NCBI RefSeq assembly: GCF_001306455.1 | Contig: NZ_LGTQ01000013.1 | Span: forward strand, 124,001-188,000 | Length of the DNA stretch: 64,000 bases | Origin: Jiulongibacter sediminis | GTDB lineage: Bacteria; Bacteroidota; Bacteroidia; Cytophagales; Spirosomataceae | Direction: 5' to 3' | Shown here: positions 35,251 to 44,913 of the stretch, one piece after another | How the letters are laid out: each line of letters opens with the position of its first letter | Position numbering within the stretch: position 1 is the stretch's first letter | Program-made: the position numbers and the translations under genes | Notes under the pieces: generated by a model | The model's input: only the letters and a program-made list of their open reading frames with translations | Told to the model about the DNA's origin: nothing | The model's database searches: none

Positions 35251-37747
35251 ATTGTCTGATATAAATTTTCCTTTTGGTACCTTCTGTTTCAAAGAAATAA
35301 ATGCCTTCTGTAAGTTTTGGCAGTTTGAATGTGGCTTCCTGTTTATTGAGTGCTATTGACTTTGAAAAGGCGAGTTTGCCGTTCAGGTCAAAGATTTTTA
35401 CGACAGTATTTTCAGAATAAGGTTCAGCGAGTTTTATCTTGAGGAAATGACTGGCAGGGTTTGGGAAAATTTGAAACTTTTCACTTTCTTCAATAGATGC
35501 CGACAAAGGTATAATGACCTGAATATTAGCCTCGCCTGAAGCAAAACCTTTGCCGCAATTATTGGTAAACTCCACTATCGAATACGTTGTGGAATTGCTT
35601 GGCTTTACGTAGTAGGCAAATTGAGAATTCTCAGCTTCTATTATTGAGCCGTCATTAAGTAAAATCTCCCAGGGAGCCTGGCCGGTAAGATTAATTCTTA
35701 GTTGAGCTGAATCTCCACTTACTATTGTTGTTTGACCTGATATACTTGCTGTAACAGGTGGCAGGACCTTAACCTCTATTTTGCTTCGTTCGCTTTCACA
35801 GCCAAAATCGTTTGTTTGTGAAACGTAATAATGTTTAATCCCGGACTCAGTTGTGACAGGATTTAACTGCGAGGATGATTGTGAATCATATTCTCCAAAA
35901 TACCATTTGAGGTTTGTCCCTTCAGCATGTAATTGATCTGATTTTTCATTAAAACAGTACTGCACAGGAGATATTATCGCAGGTTGCCCGGGTTTATTCA
36001 CAATACTTACATTCACCGGCAAGGAGTAGTCTTCAATGGCCTCTCCAATTACTTTTAAGTCAAAGCCTTGTCCACCATTAATCTCATTGGGGAGTTTGAA
36101 ATTTAATGATGTGCTTGAAAGGCTTGGTTGTATCAAGTAATCCTTAGAGCCATTGCTCAGCTTTATTTTATATTCGCTTATTCTGGACGGTAGTAAGCCC
36201 TTCACAGGAACATTTACTATGCTTTTCTCACATATTGTTTTTTTGATGTAATCCTGAATGGTGATGGCGGGCTCTATTACATTAACCGTTACCGGATTAT
36301 TAGAGAAGACGGTTTGGCATAATTGTGAAACTTCAGTAATCGAGTAGTTTTGTGTTTTCTCAGGAGTTACGCCGATTAAAAGCTCATTGGTTCTTATATC
36401 CACAAAGTTCTCTCCGCTGGATAATTTGAAATTCCATGGGCCGCTTCCAGTGAGGTTTACCTTCAGTCTGGCCGTCTGACCGATTTGAACTGCCTCATCG
36501 AGGGTTTCTATTGTGACTTTTCCTCCGGCTTTTACCTCAAAATTTTCAGAAGGGAAACCAACTACGGCAGGTGACGTAGATGACACTCTGACACGATAGG
36601 CTTTGCCTGTTGGTAAGTTTTCGGGTAGTTTTATTTGTATACTGTCTTCGTAAAGAGTGGCTGAAATGCTTTTGAAATTGCCACCATATTGATCGGATAT
36701 TTCCGCCATGAAAAAGTTGTCTGCTTTAAAAAGTCCACTTTTTGACAGGTAAACTGTGACCAGGTTTCCTTGGCAAAAACTTTTTGATTCTAAGGGTTTT
36801 ACGGCCACAAAATTCGGATCTGCTTCTGTGAGCTGATACTCTGCCTTAGGCGACAAACGAATAGCCAAAGAGGCTTCCATTCGCTGGTATTGTTGCTCCG
36901 TGAAAACATTCCCGCATTTCAAATGGTAAGACATCAGATTGTCGTAAGCCGGCTGAAAGGTCATCCCATATTTATCCTGTAAAGTCTCCGGGTAGCTATC
37001 GGAGCAATTAAAGACTGAAACATTGGTGAACCGTTCAAAAGGGTCAGCTGGGGTATCACAAATTTCGTCTCCCGTGTACGCACAGTTGGCCCCAATTCCA
37101 CGGGTTACCACCTCTCGTTGTTCAATATCAGATGAACCACTATTTTGGAAGGTGTGTAAAAGACCAAAATAATGTCCAAGTTCATGAAGGAAGGTTTTGT
37201 CCCGTAGTATTTCAAAATCTTCATCGGAGTTTTCGAGGTAGCTAAACATCAATCGGTTGCTTCCTGAAGAGTAGGTGGGTAGGCTTGTGTATCCATTCAA
37301 GGCGGAGCCATCTTCTCTGCTTATTAATTTAACAAAGTAAATATTGATAGCATCTGACTTATCATAAGTTTTTCTTAATGCCTGCTCTTCACTCAAATGA
37401 AAATCCTGATAGACAGAATTATGGATGTGATTGACAAAGCCATCTTTAATATAAAAGCTTAAACCAATGGTGGAAAAGTAAAGATTTGCCCGGTTTATTA
37501 GCTGTACAACTTCTTGGTTGTCAAAAGATGAGAGAGAGTTGTCAGGGTGAAAAATTACAGCATTTACGGCAAGGCTATAATTACTTTTACGGGCTTTTTT
37601 GTTTGAAAAAGAACGAACAATTTCTGTCAACATCTGTTCTTCAGATGATGATATTGAGGAGACGTCGCAGTTTAATTGACTGTACGCCGGGGCACAGAAA
37701 AGTAGGATTAGACCCAAGCCATAGGCTCGCCCAAAAAGACCTAACAT
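35249..37747 (-). CDS. Secreted M43 (pappalysin-like) metalloprotease with T9SS tail
   Basis: An 832-residue secreted protease. The signal peptide is MLGLFGRAYGLGLILLFCAPAYSQ. The metzincin zinc motif is HELGHYFGLLH (188-198), and the Met-turn region is NLMSYHLKCG, typical of M43 cytophagalysin/pappalysins. Beyond the catalytic domain lie several beta-sandwich PKD/immunoglobulin-like repeats (SQLCQTVFSNNPVTVNV, TNNCGKGFASGEANIQV). The tail has the T9SS motif FQIFPNPASHFLKIKL and the LTEGIYFFE strand near residues 757-832. It would be exported and anchored or released at the surface. Confidence 0.93.
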   Translation of the reverse strand: MLGLFGRAYGLGLILLFCAPAYSQLNCDVSSISSSEEQMLTEIVRSFSNKKARKSNYSLAVNAVIFHPDNSLSSFDNQEVVQLINRANLYFSTIGLSFYIKDGFVNHIHNSVYQDFHLSEEQALRKTYDKSDAINIYFVKLISREDGSALNGYTSLPTYSSGSNRLMFSYLENSDEDFEILRDKTFLHELGHYFGLLHTFQNSGSSDIEQREVVTRGIGANCAYTGDEICDTPADPFERFTNVSVFNCSDSYPETLQDKYGMTFQPAYDNLMSYHLKCGNVFTEQQYQRMEASLAIRLSPKAEYQLTEADPNFVAVKPLESKSFCQGNLVTVYLSKSGLFKADNFFMAEISDQYGGNFKSISATLYEDSIQIKLPENLPTGKAYRVRVSSTSPAVVGFPSENFEVKAGGKVTIETLDEAVQIGQTARLKVNLTGSGPWNFKLSSGENFVDIRTNELLIGVTPEKTQNYSITEVSQLCQTVFSNNPVTVNVIEPAITIQDYIKKTICEKSIVNVPVKGLLPSRISEYKIKLSNGSKDYLIQPSLSSTSLNFKLPNEINGGQGFDLKVIGEAIEDYSLPVNVSIVNKPGQPAIISPVQYCFNEKSDQLHAEGTNLKWYFGEYDSQSSSQLNPVTTESGIKHYYVSQTNDFGCESERSKIEVKVLPPVTASISGQTTIVSGDSAQLRINLTGQAPWEILLNDGSIIEAENSQFAYYVKPSNSTTYSIVEFTNNCGKGFASGEANIQVIIPLSASIEESEKFQIFPNPASHFLKIKLAEPYSENTVVKIFDLNGKLAFSKSIALNKQEATFKLPKLTEGIYFFETEGTKRKIYIRQ

Positions 37748-37770
37748 GTTATCGATTCACTTTTTTCCTG

Positions 37771-37803
37771 ACAATCTAACAATGAGATTGTAGAACAAAT
37801 CTA
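37771..37803 (-). promoter_or_regulatory. Promoter region of the M43 protease gene
   Basis: On the minus strand, TAGATTTG at 37803-37796 matches TAnnTTTG. Just downstream, an inverted repeat ACAATCT/AGATTGT (37771-37777 and 37785-37791) straddles the expected transcription start and could bind a regulator. Confidence 0.45.
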
Positions 37804-37824
37804 ATAAAATCAGGCTTTTAAAGG

Positions 37825-40800
37825 CTAAATCGACGTGTATTCTTTCTGAAAGTCGAGGAATTCTTTCTCCAGAATTGCAAATTTTTCATCAAAACCTTCC
37901 AGGTTTCCGGATTTAGCAGGTACTTCAATCGCCTTCACGATCTCATGAATACGCATAAGGCCGATGGTTCCGGAGTTGCCTTTCAGGGTGTGCAGTTCTT
38001 TTTGAATTGTTACCACATCATTTTTTTTATAGGCGTCAATGGTATTTTGAATTTGATCTTTTGCTTCCTTTTCAAAATCCTGAAAAACACTCGTGAGCAT
38101 TTCCTGACCGACCATTTCTTTGAGGCTACCAATGATCTCTATATCAAAGGCAGGTATATCATCAGCCAGTACTTTATTATCATTTTTCGGCTTCTTTGAA
38201 TTGCTGCGAATACTTTGCTTCCCGGTATGAATCATTTCCTCTACCGTCAGGATCAACGTTTTAGCTCGGATAGGTTTGGAAACATAACCATCAAAACCGC
38301 TATTGAGAAACTTCTCTCGGTCATCTTGCATAGAGTAGGCCGTCATAGCGATAACTGGTGACAACTTATCTCCAAATAACTCTCTCAACTTTGCCGTGGT
38401 TTGAATCCCATCCATCTCCGGCATTTGAATATCCATTAAGACGAGGTTAAAGTCAGGAGTTTCAGAGTAAATTTCAATGGCTTTCTTACCAGAGTCAGCC
38501 TGTGCAACCTCACATCCGGCACGCTGTAATATCTCAGAAGCTACTTTGCGGTTCACTGAGTTATCATCTACCAGAAGGAGTTTTGGGGTGAGCTCTTTGA
38601 AATAATTGGTTAACTGTATTTCACCAGCTTTTTGCTCGTCTTTTTCAGGAGCTTTATCTGAAACCTCCAACTCAACAGTAAACCAGAAGTTACTTCCGTC
38701 ACCAATTTTAGATTTCACTCCCATCTTACCATTCATTTTTCGGCAGAGTTCTCTGGAAATTGCCAGACCAAGACCTGTGCCTCCAAAAGACTTGCTTGTT
38801 GAATTATCAAGCTGCTGAAAAGCATTGAAAAGCTTTTGCTGATCCTCTTCTGAAATTCCAATTCCCTGATCTATAACCTCAAAAAGGAGGTTTCCTGGTG
38901 CTGTTGGGCCTTCTTTTAAAGAAACTTTAATTATTACTTCGCCGTTGTCAGTGAATTTCAGACCATTAGAGGTAAGGTTTGAGAGTATTTGTAATAGACG
39001 TGTCTGATCCCCGACAAAATAATCTGAAACTTCATGGGCTATTTCAAATCGTATGGTATTCCCTTTTTCAAAAGCCTTTTGATGGAAGAGCGAAACCAAC
39101 GTTTTAAGCACCTCCTTGAGGTCAAAAATGACAGGATGGAGTTCCATTTTACCAGCCTCTATTTTTGACAGATCAAGGATATCATTGAGAATAGTAAGTA
39201 ATGTTTGAGAAGACTTCCGAATGGTATTTACATAGTCTTTTTGTTCAGCCTGAAGCTCGGTTTCATTGAGAACATCCAGCATACCAATGACCCCGTTCAT
39301 CGGGGTTCTGATCTCATGACTCATATTGGCTAAAAAACGCTCTTTAACGGCTAGTGAGTGTTCTGCCTCTTCTTTGGCTTTTTGAAGCTCTGCTGCACTT
39401 CTTTTTAGTTCAGAAATATCACGGGCTATACCTTCTACTTCGGTAGGTATGCCTTTCTTGTCTTTGATCATTCTGATGTTCAGCATGAAAGCCCGCAATT
39501 GGCCATCCTTCCGTTTTACTGTAACCTCAAAATTGGTGATGCTACCCGTTTTAAGGAGAGTTTTGATGTTTTTCGAGCTGTCGTTGGCGTTTTCAAAAAA
39601 CTTATCCACCTTATTGCCCATTACTTCCTCAAGTTTGTAACCGGTATGAAGTTCTACCGAAGGAGAGATCATGGTTACATTTCCTGCAAGGTCAGTTCGG
39701 TAGTAGATATCAATGAATGACTCAATAATGTTTCTGAATTTCTGCTCACTTTGCTGAATAGAAATGGTGGCGTTTTTTCTGACAGTAATGTCTCTTGCAA
39801 TACCGGAAACCTCGGTGATCTGCCCATTTTCTTTCGAAAGAATGGGGTTAAGGTAGAATTCGTACCAGTCGTCAGGAGTACCCCAGTGCATTTCAAAATG
39901 TTGGGGTTTTCCTTCAAATGCCAGATTGTATTTTTCACGAAGCAAAGGTCTGTCGTCTGGCGAAATGAGTTTCCATCCGTATTTTTCAATGGTGACATTC
40001 ATCTCAGGCGGCGTGCCTAGCTTACTTTCAATGAGGTTTGAGTAGTTTTTATTAAATGAACTGAGTTGACGTTTGCTGTTAACAGTCCAAATAAGGTGAG
40101 AGCTACTGTCAAAAACGGCATTTAATCTGGCTGTTTGAAGGCGAAGTTCTTCCTGTGATTTCTTCCGAACCAATGCCAAAGCCACCTGCCCTGAGATAAA
40201 GTTTAATAACTCAAGATTTCGGCTGCTAAACTTGGTGGCGTCAGAGTATGATTTTATACCGATAACACCATTGAATTGGTTTTCAACTTTTAAAGGGACA
40301 ATAACCTGAACCTCAGGTAGAAGTTTGCCGTAAAGGAAGAGCTTTTCTTTTTTAACTAACTCCTCAAACTCTTTTTTGTAAAATAAGAGTGGCTTGTTCT
40401 GAAGCATAGCATACTCCACAATACCATTCCCGATTTTACGGCGGTCATCCTCCGGAGTAGGGAAGTGCTCATCTACCCGGTAAGGAAACTCAATCATTCC
40501 ATTATCATCGTCATAAATGGCTACGAAAAAGTTATTGGCATAAATTTTCTTTTGCAGCTCTTCATGAACCCGTTTTAAAAATTCTTTGAGGTCTTTAGCG
40601 TTCAGGTTTGCCTGAGCAATGGAATAGTATAAATCTTGAGCCCGCTCAGCACGCCTCCGCATTGTGATATCCCTGAAGAGACATCGGAAATTTACCGGTT
40701 TCCCATTTTCAAATCGGCAGGATATTTCACCTTGCAGGTAGAGCCTTTTTTTATCCTTGTTCCGAACCACCATCATAAACTCAGGCACCTTATGGCCATT

Positions 40801-41028
40801 GGTGACCTCCTTGAGCTTAATCATTACCTCCTGCTTAAACTGCGGATGCAGGATGTCCTCAAAATTCATTTTGGGCAAATCATCATCGGTAAAACCGAGA
40901 GTTTCTCTAAAAGCCTGATTGACGAATAGAAAACCTAGTTTTTCATCAAGCATCATCACAATTTCCGAAGTATTGTCGATGAGGTCTTGTAGATGATCAA
41001 ACTGAGATATGGCTTTACTGGTGGGCAT
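37825..41028 (-). CDS. Hybrid histidine kinase with PAS, GAF, receiver and HPt domains
   Basis: A 1067-residue cytoplasmic hybrid kinase with no membrane segments. In order: PAS (about 12-125, MMLDEKLGFLFVNQAFRE), GAF (about 140-290), PAS (about 305-415), PAS (about 430-545), HisKA with phospho-acceptor His571 in NMSHEIRTPMNG, HATPase with DQGIGISEEDQ and SFGGTGLGLAISR, receiver with Asp866 in LVLMDIQMPEMDG, and HPt with His1013 in LHTLKGNSGTIG. The full internal relay lacks only an output protein, which must act in trans. No response-regulator gene sits beside it. It is divergent from rsmA. Confidence 0.95.
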   Translation of the reverse strand: MPTSKAISQFDHLQDLIDNTSEIVMMLDEKLGFLFVNQAFRETLGFTDDDLPKMNFEDILHPQFKQEVMIKLKEVTNGHKVPEFMMVVRNKDKKRLYLQGEISCRFENGKPVNFRCLFRDITMRRRAERAQDLYYSIAQANLNAKDLKEFLKRVHEELQKKIYANNFFVAIYDDDNGMIEFPYRVDEHFPTPEDDRRKIGNGIVEYAMLQNKPLLFYKKEFEELVKKEKLFLYGKLLPEVQVIVPLKVENQFNGVIGIKSYSDATKFSSRNLELLNFISGQVALALVRKKSQEELRLQTARLNAVFDSSSHLIWTVNSKRQLSSFNKNYSNLIESKLGTPPEMNVTIEKYGWKLISPDDRPLLREKYNLAFEGKPQHFEMHWGTPDDWYEFYLNPILSKENGQITEVSGIARDITVRKNATISIQQSEQKFRNIIESFIDIYYRTDLAGNVTMISPSVELHTGYKLEEVMGNKVDKFFENANDSSKNIKTLLKTGSITNFEVTVKRKDGQLRAFMLNIRMIKDKKGIPTEVEGIARDISELKRSAAELQKAKEEAEHSLAVKERFLANMSHEIRTPMNGVIGMLDVLNETELQAEQKDYVNTIRKSSQTLLTILNDILDLSKIEAGKMELHPVIFDLKEVLKTLVSLFHQKAFEKGNTIRFEIAHEVSDYFVGDQTRLLQILSNLTSNGLKFTDNGEVIIKVSLKEGPTAPGNLLFEVIDQGIGISEEDQQKLFNAFQQLDNSTSKSFGGTGLGLAISRELCRKMNGKMGVKSKIGDGSNFWFTVELEVSDKAPEKDEQKAGEIQLTNYFKELTPKLLLVDDNSVNRKVASEILQRAGCEVAQADSGKKAIEIYSETPDFNLVLMDIQMPEMDGIQTTAKLRELFGDKLSPVIAMTAYSMQDDREKFLNSGFDGYVSKPIRAKTLILTVEEMIHTGKQSIRSNSKKPKNDNKVLADDIPAFDIEIIGSLKEMVGQEMLTSVFQDFEKEAKDQIQNTIDAYKKNDVVTIQKELHTLKGNSGTIGLMRIHEIVKAIEVPAKSGNLEGFDEKFAILEKEFLDFQKEYTSI

Positions 41029-41068
41029 GCATTCGGTTTTAAAAGCTCTAAAACTAACAATTAATGGC

Positions 41069-41076
41069 TATTTTTG
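41069..41076 (+). promoter_or_regulatory. Putative -7 element of rsmA
   Basis: TATTTTTG, an exact TAnnTTTG match, lies 24 bases before the ATG at 41100. Its place downstream of the alternative ATG at 41064 argues against that upstream start. Confidence 0.5.
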
Positions 41077-41099
41077 AGCCCATTTTAGTGGATAAATCA

Positions 41100-41873
41100 A
41101 TGAATAAGGTAAAAGCTAAAAAGCACCTCGGACAGCATTTTTTAAAGGAAGAAGGTATCGCAAAGAAAATTGTGAATTTGCTTCAGCCTGATGGGAAGTA
41201 TTTAAAGGCTCTTGAGGTAGGTCCGGGAATGGGTGTGTTAACTCAGTTTCTACTCAAAAGGGAGGATGTCAATACCTACGTTGTGGAGCTTGATAGTGAG
41301 TCTGTTGAGTATCTCAATGAGCATTACCCGGAGTTAAAAGGAAAGGTCTTCAGCGAGGATTTTCTTCAAATGTGGACGTCAAAAAAGCTGGAACTTGAGA
41401 ATAATGAGAAAATGGCGATCATCGGGAACTTCCCCTATAATATTTCATCTCAGATTTTCTTTAAAGTTCTGCAAGATAAGGACCAGGTAGAAGAAGTGGT
41501 TTGTATGCTTCAGAAAGAAGTAGCTAAGCGAATAGCCTCCGGGCCGGGGAATAAAGATTATGGGATTTTAAGCGTTCTTCTTCAGGCTTATTATGATATT
41601 TCATACGCTTTTTCTGTACCGCCCGGTTCTTTTAATCCACCTCCTAAGGTTGATTCAGGAGTAATTCGCTTAGTCAGGAATGAGAATAAAGAGCTTGCCT
41701 GTGATGAGAAAAAGTTTTTTACGGTGGTGAAAACCGGGTTTAATCAGAGAAGAAAAAAGCTCAACAACGCTCTTAAGCCTTTGGGCATTGACTTTGAACA
41801 CCCTTTGCTTGATAAACGTGCTGAGCAATTAACCTATCAGGATTTTGTGACCCTGACGAACTTAATTTCTTAA
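41100..41873 (+). CDS. rsmA: 16S rRNA (adenine1518/1519-N6) dimethyltransferase
   Basis: RsmA (KsgA) dimethylates two adjacent adenines near the 3' end of 16S rRNA. The 257-residue protein has the start KKHLGQHFLKEEG, the SAM loop EVGPGMGVLTQFLL, the NFPYNISSQI catalytic motif and the C-terminal PGSFNPPPKVDSGVIRL. I chose the ATG at 41100 because it starts at the conserved region and a -7 box sits between it and the upstream in-frame ATG. The last 12 bases overlap the end of the convergent regulator gene. Confidence 0.95.
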   Translation: MNKVKAKKHLGQHFLKEEGIAKKIVNLLQPDGKYLKALEVGPGMGVLTQFLLKREDVNTYVVELDSESVEYLNEHYPELKGKVFSEDFLQMWTSKKLELENNEKMAIIGNFPYNISSQIFFKVLQDKDQVEEVVCMLQKEVAKRIASGPGNKDYGILSVLLQAYYDISYAFSVPPGSFNPPPKVDSGVIRLVRNENKELACDEKKFFTVVKTGFNQRRKKLNNALKPLGIDFEHPLLDKRAEQLTYQDFVTLTNLIS

Positions 41874-42914
41874 GTTTTTTAACTTTTCATGTTCCAGAAT
41901 TTTAATTCTACCTGAGGTAATCTCAATCAGCTTTTCGTCTTTGAAATCTGAAAGTGTTCTGATGGCTGTTTCCAGAGAGGTACCGGCCACATTTGAAATA
42001 TCTTCCCGGCTAATTTTAACTCCTCTGGCAGCCTCGCTTTCATCAATGTGCTCAAAAAACTTAATGAGGGCTTCAGATACTCTTTTTCTTACAGAGTTAT
42101 AGGCGAGTTTTATTAACTGCTCCTCATTATCCTTGATTTCTTTAGAAAGTATTCCGATAAACTTCTGAGATACCTGTTTGTTTTTGTAAAGCAGGTCATT
42201 AAAGTCAGATTTTGGAATAAGTGATACCTCGCAATCTTCAATAGCCGAAGCAGACTCCGTATAAGGTGTTTCGGTCATGAGATTGGCATGGCCAAAATAG
42301 TCACCCGCAGAGTAAAGTCCCACAATCAGCTCTTTGCCGTCTTCATTGGTTTTATAGGTTTTAACACGTCCTTTTTCCAGGTAAAACAGGTAAAAAGGGT
42401 GGTCTTCTTCTCTATAGATTTCGGCTTTTTTCTTGTAAGTTCTTTTCTCTCTGCTCTCTTTGAGTTTATTGAGGTCTTCATCCCCACCAACGTCTTTAAC
42501 CAGCTGTTCAAGCCCTTTCATGTTCTCATATTTTTTATCCATGAGACCTTGCTTTTTGAAACGACTTTCAATGGCATTCAGGAGTTCTACGTCTTCAAAA
42601 GGTTTGGTAATATAGTCATCAGCACCCATTTCCATGCCTTTGCGATAGTCACCCCTGTCGGCTTTAGCTGTTAAAAAGATGAAAGGAATGGCCTCTGTTT
42701 GTGGGTTTTTTGAGAGTAAATGAAGCACCCCGTATCCATCTAAAACCGGCATCATTATATCGCAAATGATCAAATCAGGATTAGACTTCAAAGCTTTTTC
42801 CACTCCGGTTTTGCCATTCTCGGCAACCTCTACTTCATAACCATCCAGCTCCAGAATTTCTGCCGTATTTTCTCGGATTTCGATATTATCCTCTATTAAT
42901 AGTATTTTTTTCAT
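41862..42914 (-). CDS. Response regulator fused to a CRP/FNR-type transcription factor
   Basis: A 350-residue protein with an N-terminal receiver (MKKILLIEDN, acceptor Asp52 in LIICDIMMPVLDG, KPF lysine at about 106), a linker, and a cyclic-nucleotide-binding domain (FYLEKGRVKTYKTNEDGKEL, AGDYFGHANLM). It ends with a CRP-type helix-turn-helix (ISREDISNVAGTSLETAIRTLSDFKDEKLI). No FNR-type cysteine cluster is visible. Such fusions place a CRP-like output under phosphorylation control. It begins inside the end of the upstream kinase gene (29-base overlap), which makes them a cognate pair. The tail overlaps rsmA by 12 bases. Confidence 0.93.
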   Translation of the reverse strand: MKKILLIEDNIEIRENTAEILELDGYEVEVAENGKTGVEKALKSNPDLIICDIMMPVLDGYGVLHLLSKNPQTEAIPFIFLTAKADRGDYRKGMEMGADDYITKPFEDVELLNAIESRFKKQGLMDKKYENMKGLEQLVKDVGGDEDLNKLKESREKRTYKKKAEIYREEDHPFYLFYLEKGRVKTYKTNEDGKELIVGLYSAGDYFGHANLMTETPYTESASAIEDCEVSLIPKSDFNDLLYKNKQVSQKFIGILSKEIKDNEEQLIKLAYNSVRKRVSEALIKFFEHIDESEAARGVKISREDISNVAGTSLETAIRTLSDFKDEKLIEITSGRIKILEHEKLKNLRN

Positions 42915-44109
42915 TCGTTAAGTTTTTGGGAATGCTGACTACAAATTTAGTTCCTTGATTTATAATACTCTGGCAGGTGACGTCACCACCAAGAAGCTCG
43001 CTGTACTGTTTGACTATAGAAAGGCCTAGACCGGTTCCCTGAATTTGCCCTGCATTATCTGCCCTAAAAAATCGGGTGAAGAGGTTTTCCATGTTTTCTT
43101 CCGGAATTCCAATCCCCCGGTCTTGTATCTCGATAAAAAGTGTATTCTCCTCTTCCGAAGCTTTTAGCTCAATTTGGGTTCCTTCATTTGAAAATTTAAT
43201 CGCATTTGAGAGTAAGTTTAAAACGATATGTCTCAAAAGCTTTGGGTCCTGATAAATCATTAGTTTATCAAAGTCCGGCGTTTCAAGTTTGATAGATTGG
43301 CCTTTCTTGGAAATGATATTGACTTCGGCCACCATGTCCTTAAGATAGGTGATAAGCTCAAAATCATGCGGTGCAAGAATGACTTTACCTTCTTCAATTT
43401 TATTGACAGAAAGTAGGTCATCAAGTATTTCGGTAAGGTTTCTGACCGATTTTTTAATGCGATCAATATGTCGGTTTACCTTTTCGGGCTTTCCTATTGA
43501 TGTATATTTTTCAACCAATGAAAGCGAGGAAAGGACCGTGGCCAACGGGGTTCTGAATTCATGAGAGGCTGTGCTAATAAATCTGGATTTGAGCTGATTA
43601 AGCTCCCTTTCTTTTTTTAAGGATTGATCCAGTTTCTTTTTGGTCTCTTCCAGATTTGAGATGGCTTCTTTGAGGATCAAAGTTCTGTCTTCTACTTCTT
43701 TTTCAAGTAAAAGCTGATAATTTTTTGCCTGTTCCTCATTCTTCTTTCGCTCAGAAATGTCAATAACAAAGGCAACCACCATGTTCTCGTCTTCAAAATA
43801 ACAAGGGCTAAGACTTACTTCAACAGGAAACTCAGTGCCATCTTTTCGTGTGGCGAAAAGATCAATACCAGCACCCATTGAACGGGGTTTTTGATGCTGG
43901 TGATAATGTGAAACATGCTCAGAATGATCTTTGCGATATCTGGACGGGACCAAGGTTTCTATCCGCTGGCCATTTAATTCATGTAATTCGTATCCAAAAA
44001 GTGTTCTGGCAGCAGGATTGGCACGCCTGATAAAACCTCTTTTATCGGTAATAAGAATTGCCTCGTTGGCGTATTCAAAAATTGTTTCGAATTGATGACT
44101 CTCAGGCAT
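42886..44109 (-). CDS. PAS histidine kinase, partner of the receiver-CRP regulator
   Basis: A 407-residue soluble kinase. An N-terminal PAS domain (about 5-120) is followed by a coiled coil (EKEVEDRTLILKEAISNLEE), HisKA with His183 in STASHEFRTPLA, and HATPase (IQDRGIGIPEENM, GTGLGLSIVKQY). The PAS stretch VPSRYRKDH places a histidine (His62) at the position of the heme-proximal histidine of FixL, as I recall that protein. The distal Arg of FixL is not matched; Ile appears instead, so heme binding is only a possibility. It overlaps its regulator by 29 bases. Confidence 0.93.
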   Translation of the reverse strand: MPESHQFETIFEYANEAILITDKRGFIRRANPAARTLFGYELHELNGQRIETLVPSRYRKDHSEHVSHYHQHQKPRSMGAGIDLFATRKDGTEFPVEVSLSPCYFEDENMVVAFVIDISERKKNEEQAKNYQLLLEKEVEDRTLILKEAISNLEETKKKLDQSLKKERELNQLKSRFISTASHEFRTPLATVLSSLSLVEKYTSIGKPEKVNRHIDRIKKSVRNLTEILDDLLSVNKIEEGKVILAPHDFELITYLKDMVAEVNIISKKGQSIKLETPDFDKLMIYQDPKLLRHIVLNLLSNAIKFSNEGTQIELKASEEENTLFIEIQDRGIGIPEENMENLFTRFFRADNAGQIQGTGLGLSIVKQYSELLGGDVTCQSIINQGTKFVVSIPKNLTNEKNTINRG

Positions 44110-44278
44110 AATGGGTTTTCAGAAGGTGCAAATTGGTTTTGCCCCAAGCATTAAAATATGACTTTAATCAGAATTTTGCCTGAAGTTATAACGAGTTTTC
44201 TGATTTAAAGCATTTCTGACCAACCTCATATTTATGATCCTTTATTTAAATCACCTTTGTTTTTGAACTAACGTGGAG

Positions 44279-44653
44279 ATGGGAGTAATCAGTAACCAAC
44301 TTATCATTAACGACAGCCTGAGCCTTAAAGAGCTGAAGCAGAGCTTTAAGACGCTTTTTCCGTTTCTTGAGCTTGAGCTCTACAGAAAAGGAAAGCTTCT
44401 CAATGGCCGTGATGAAAACAAACTTTTGGGGAGCTTTAGTAAAGAATCTTTAGGGAAAGGTTTTGCTATTGAACCTGCCATGTCCATTAATGATCTGGAA
44501 CAAGCCTTTGATAAAAAACTAGGTCTTAAAGCCACTGTTTATCGTAAAATGGGGAGTTCGCTCATTGAAACCAGCTTTACTTCTGCCTGGTCTTTATACT
44601 ATCAGAACATAAAAGGCGGCGAGCTTTTGAAAGATTTTGGCACTAACTCATAG
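44279..44653 (+). CDS. Small hypothetical protein
   Basis: A 124-residue soluble protein from the ATG at 44279; a GTG six bases upstream is possible. It has alternating strands and helices, with SLKELKQSFKTLFPFLELELY near the start and INDLEQAFDKKLGLKATVYRK in the second half. These two segments resemble each other (short helix, then LxLxLYRK strand), hinting at an internal duplication. I do not recognise a family. DUF2905 follows 35 bases later and may share a transcript. Confidence 0.65.
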   Translation: MGVISNQLIINDSLSLKELKQSFKTLFPFLELELYRKGKLLNGRDENKLLGSFSKESLGKGFAIEPAMSINDLEQAFDKKLGLKATVYRKMGSSLIETSFTSAWSLYYQNIKGGELLKDFGTNS

Positions 44654-44688
44654 TCTTATTTACTTTGTTCTTTGCATAGTAAATTATC

Positions 44689-44913
44689 ATGAATCAAAAT
44701 CTCGGAAAGTATCTGATCATTGGCGGGCTCATCCTGATTGTGGTTGGTAGTCTTGTCTATTTTTTATGTGATAAGCTGAACTGGCTTGGGAAATTACCGG
44801 GGGATATTCGTTATGAAAATGGAAATACCAAGATTTACTTCCCTGTAGCGACGATGATTCTATTGAGCCTCCTGCTCAATCTGGTACTCTACCTTATCAA
44901 ACGCTTTTTCTGA
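44689..44913 (+). CDS. DUF2905 membrane protein
   Basis: A 74-residue protein with two membrane helices (YLIIGGLILIVVGSLVYFL and VATMILLSLLLNLVLYLI). Between them is the family core WLGKLPGDIRYENGNTKIYFP, which matches DUF2905 of many bacteria. The function is unknown. It ends with no gap against the next convergent gene. Confidence 0.88.
   Translation: MNQNLGKYLIIGGLILIVVGSLVYFLCDKLNWLGKLPGDIRYENGNTKIYFPVATMILLSLLLNLVLYLIKRFF

Noticed and set aside
41064-41099. Upstream ATG of rsmA
   Set aside because: A TAnnTTTG box sits at 41069-41076, inside this extension, and the conserved region begins at 41100.
42886-44109. Firm call of a heme oxygen sensor (FixL)
   Set aside because: The proximal-His motif is matched but the distal Arg is not, and the YRxxH motif occurs in heme-free PAS domains too.
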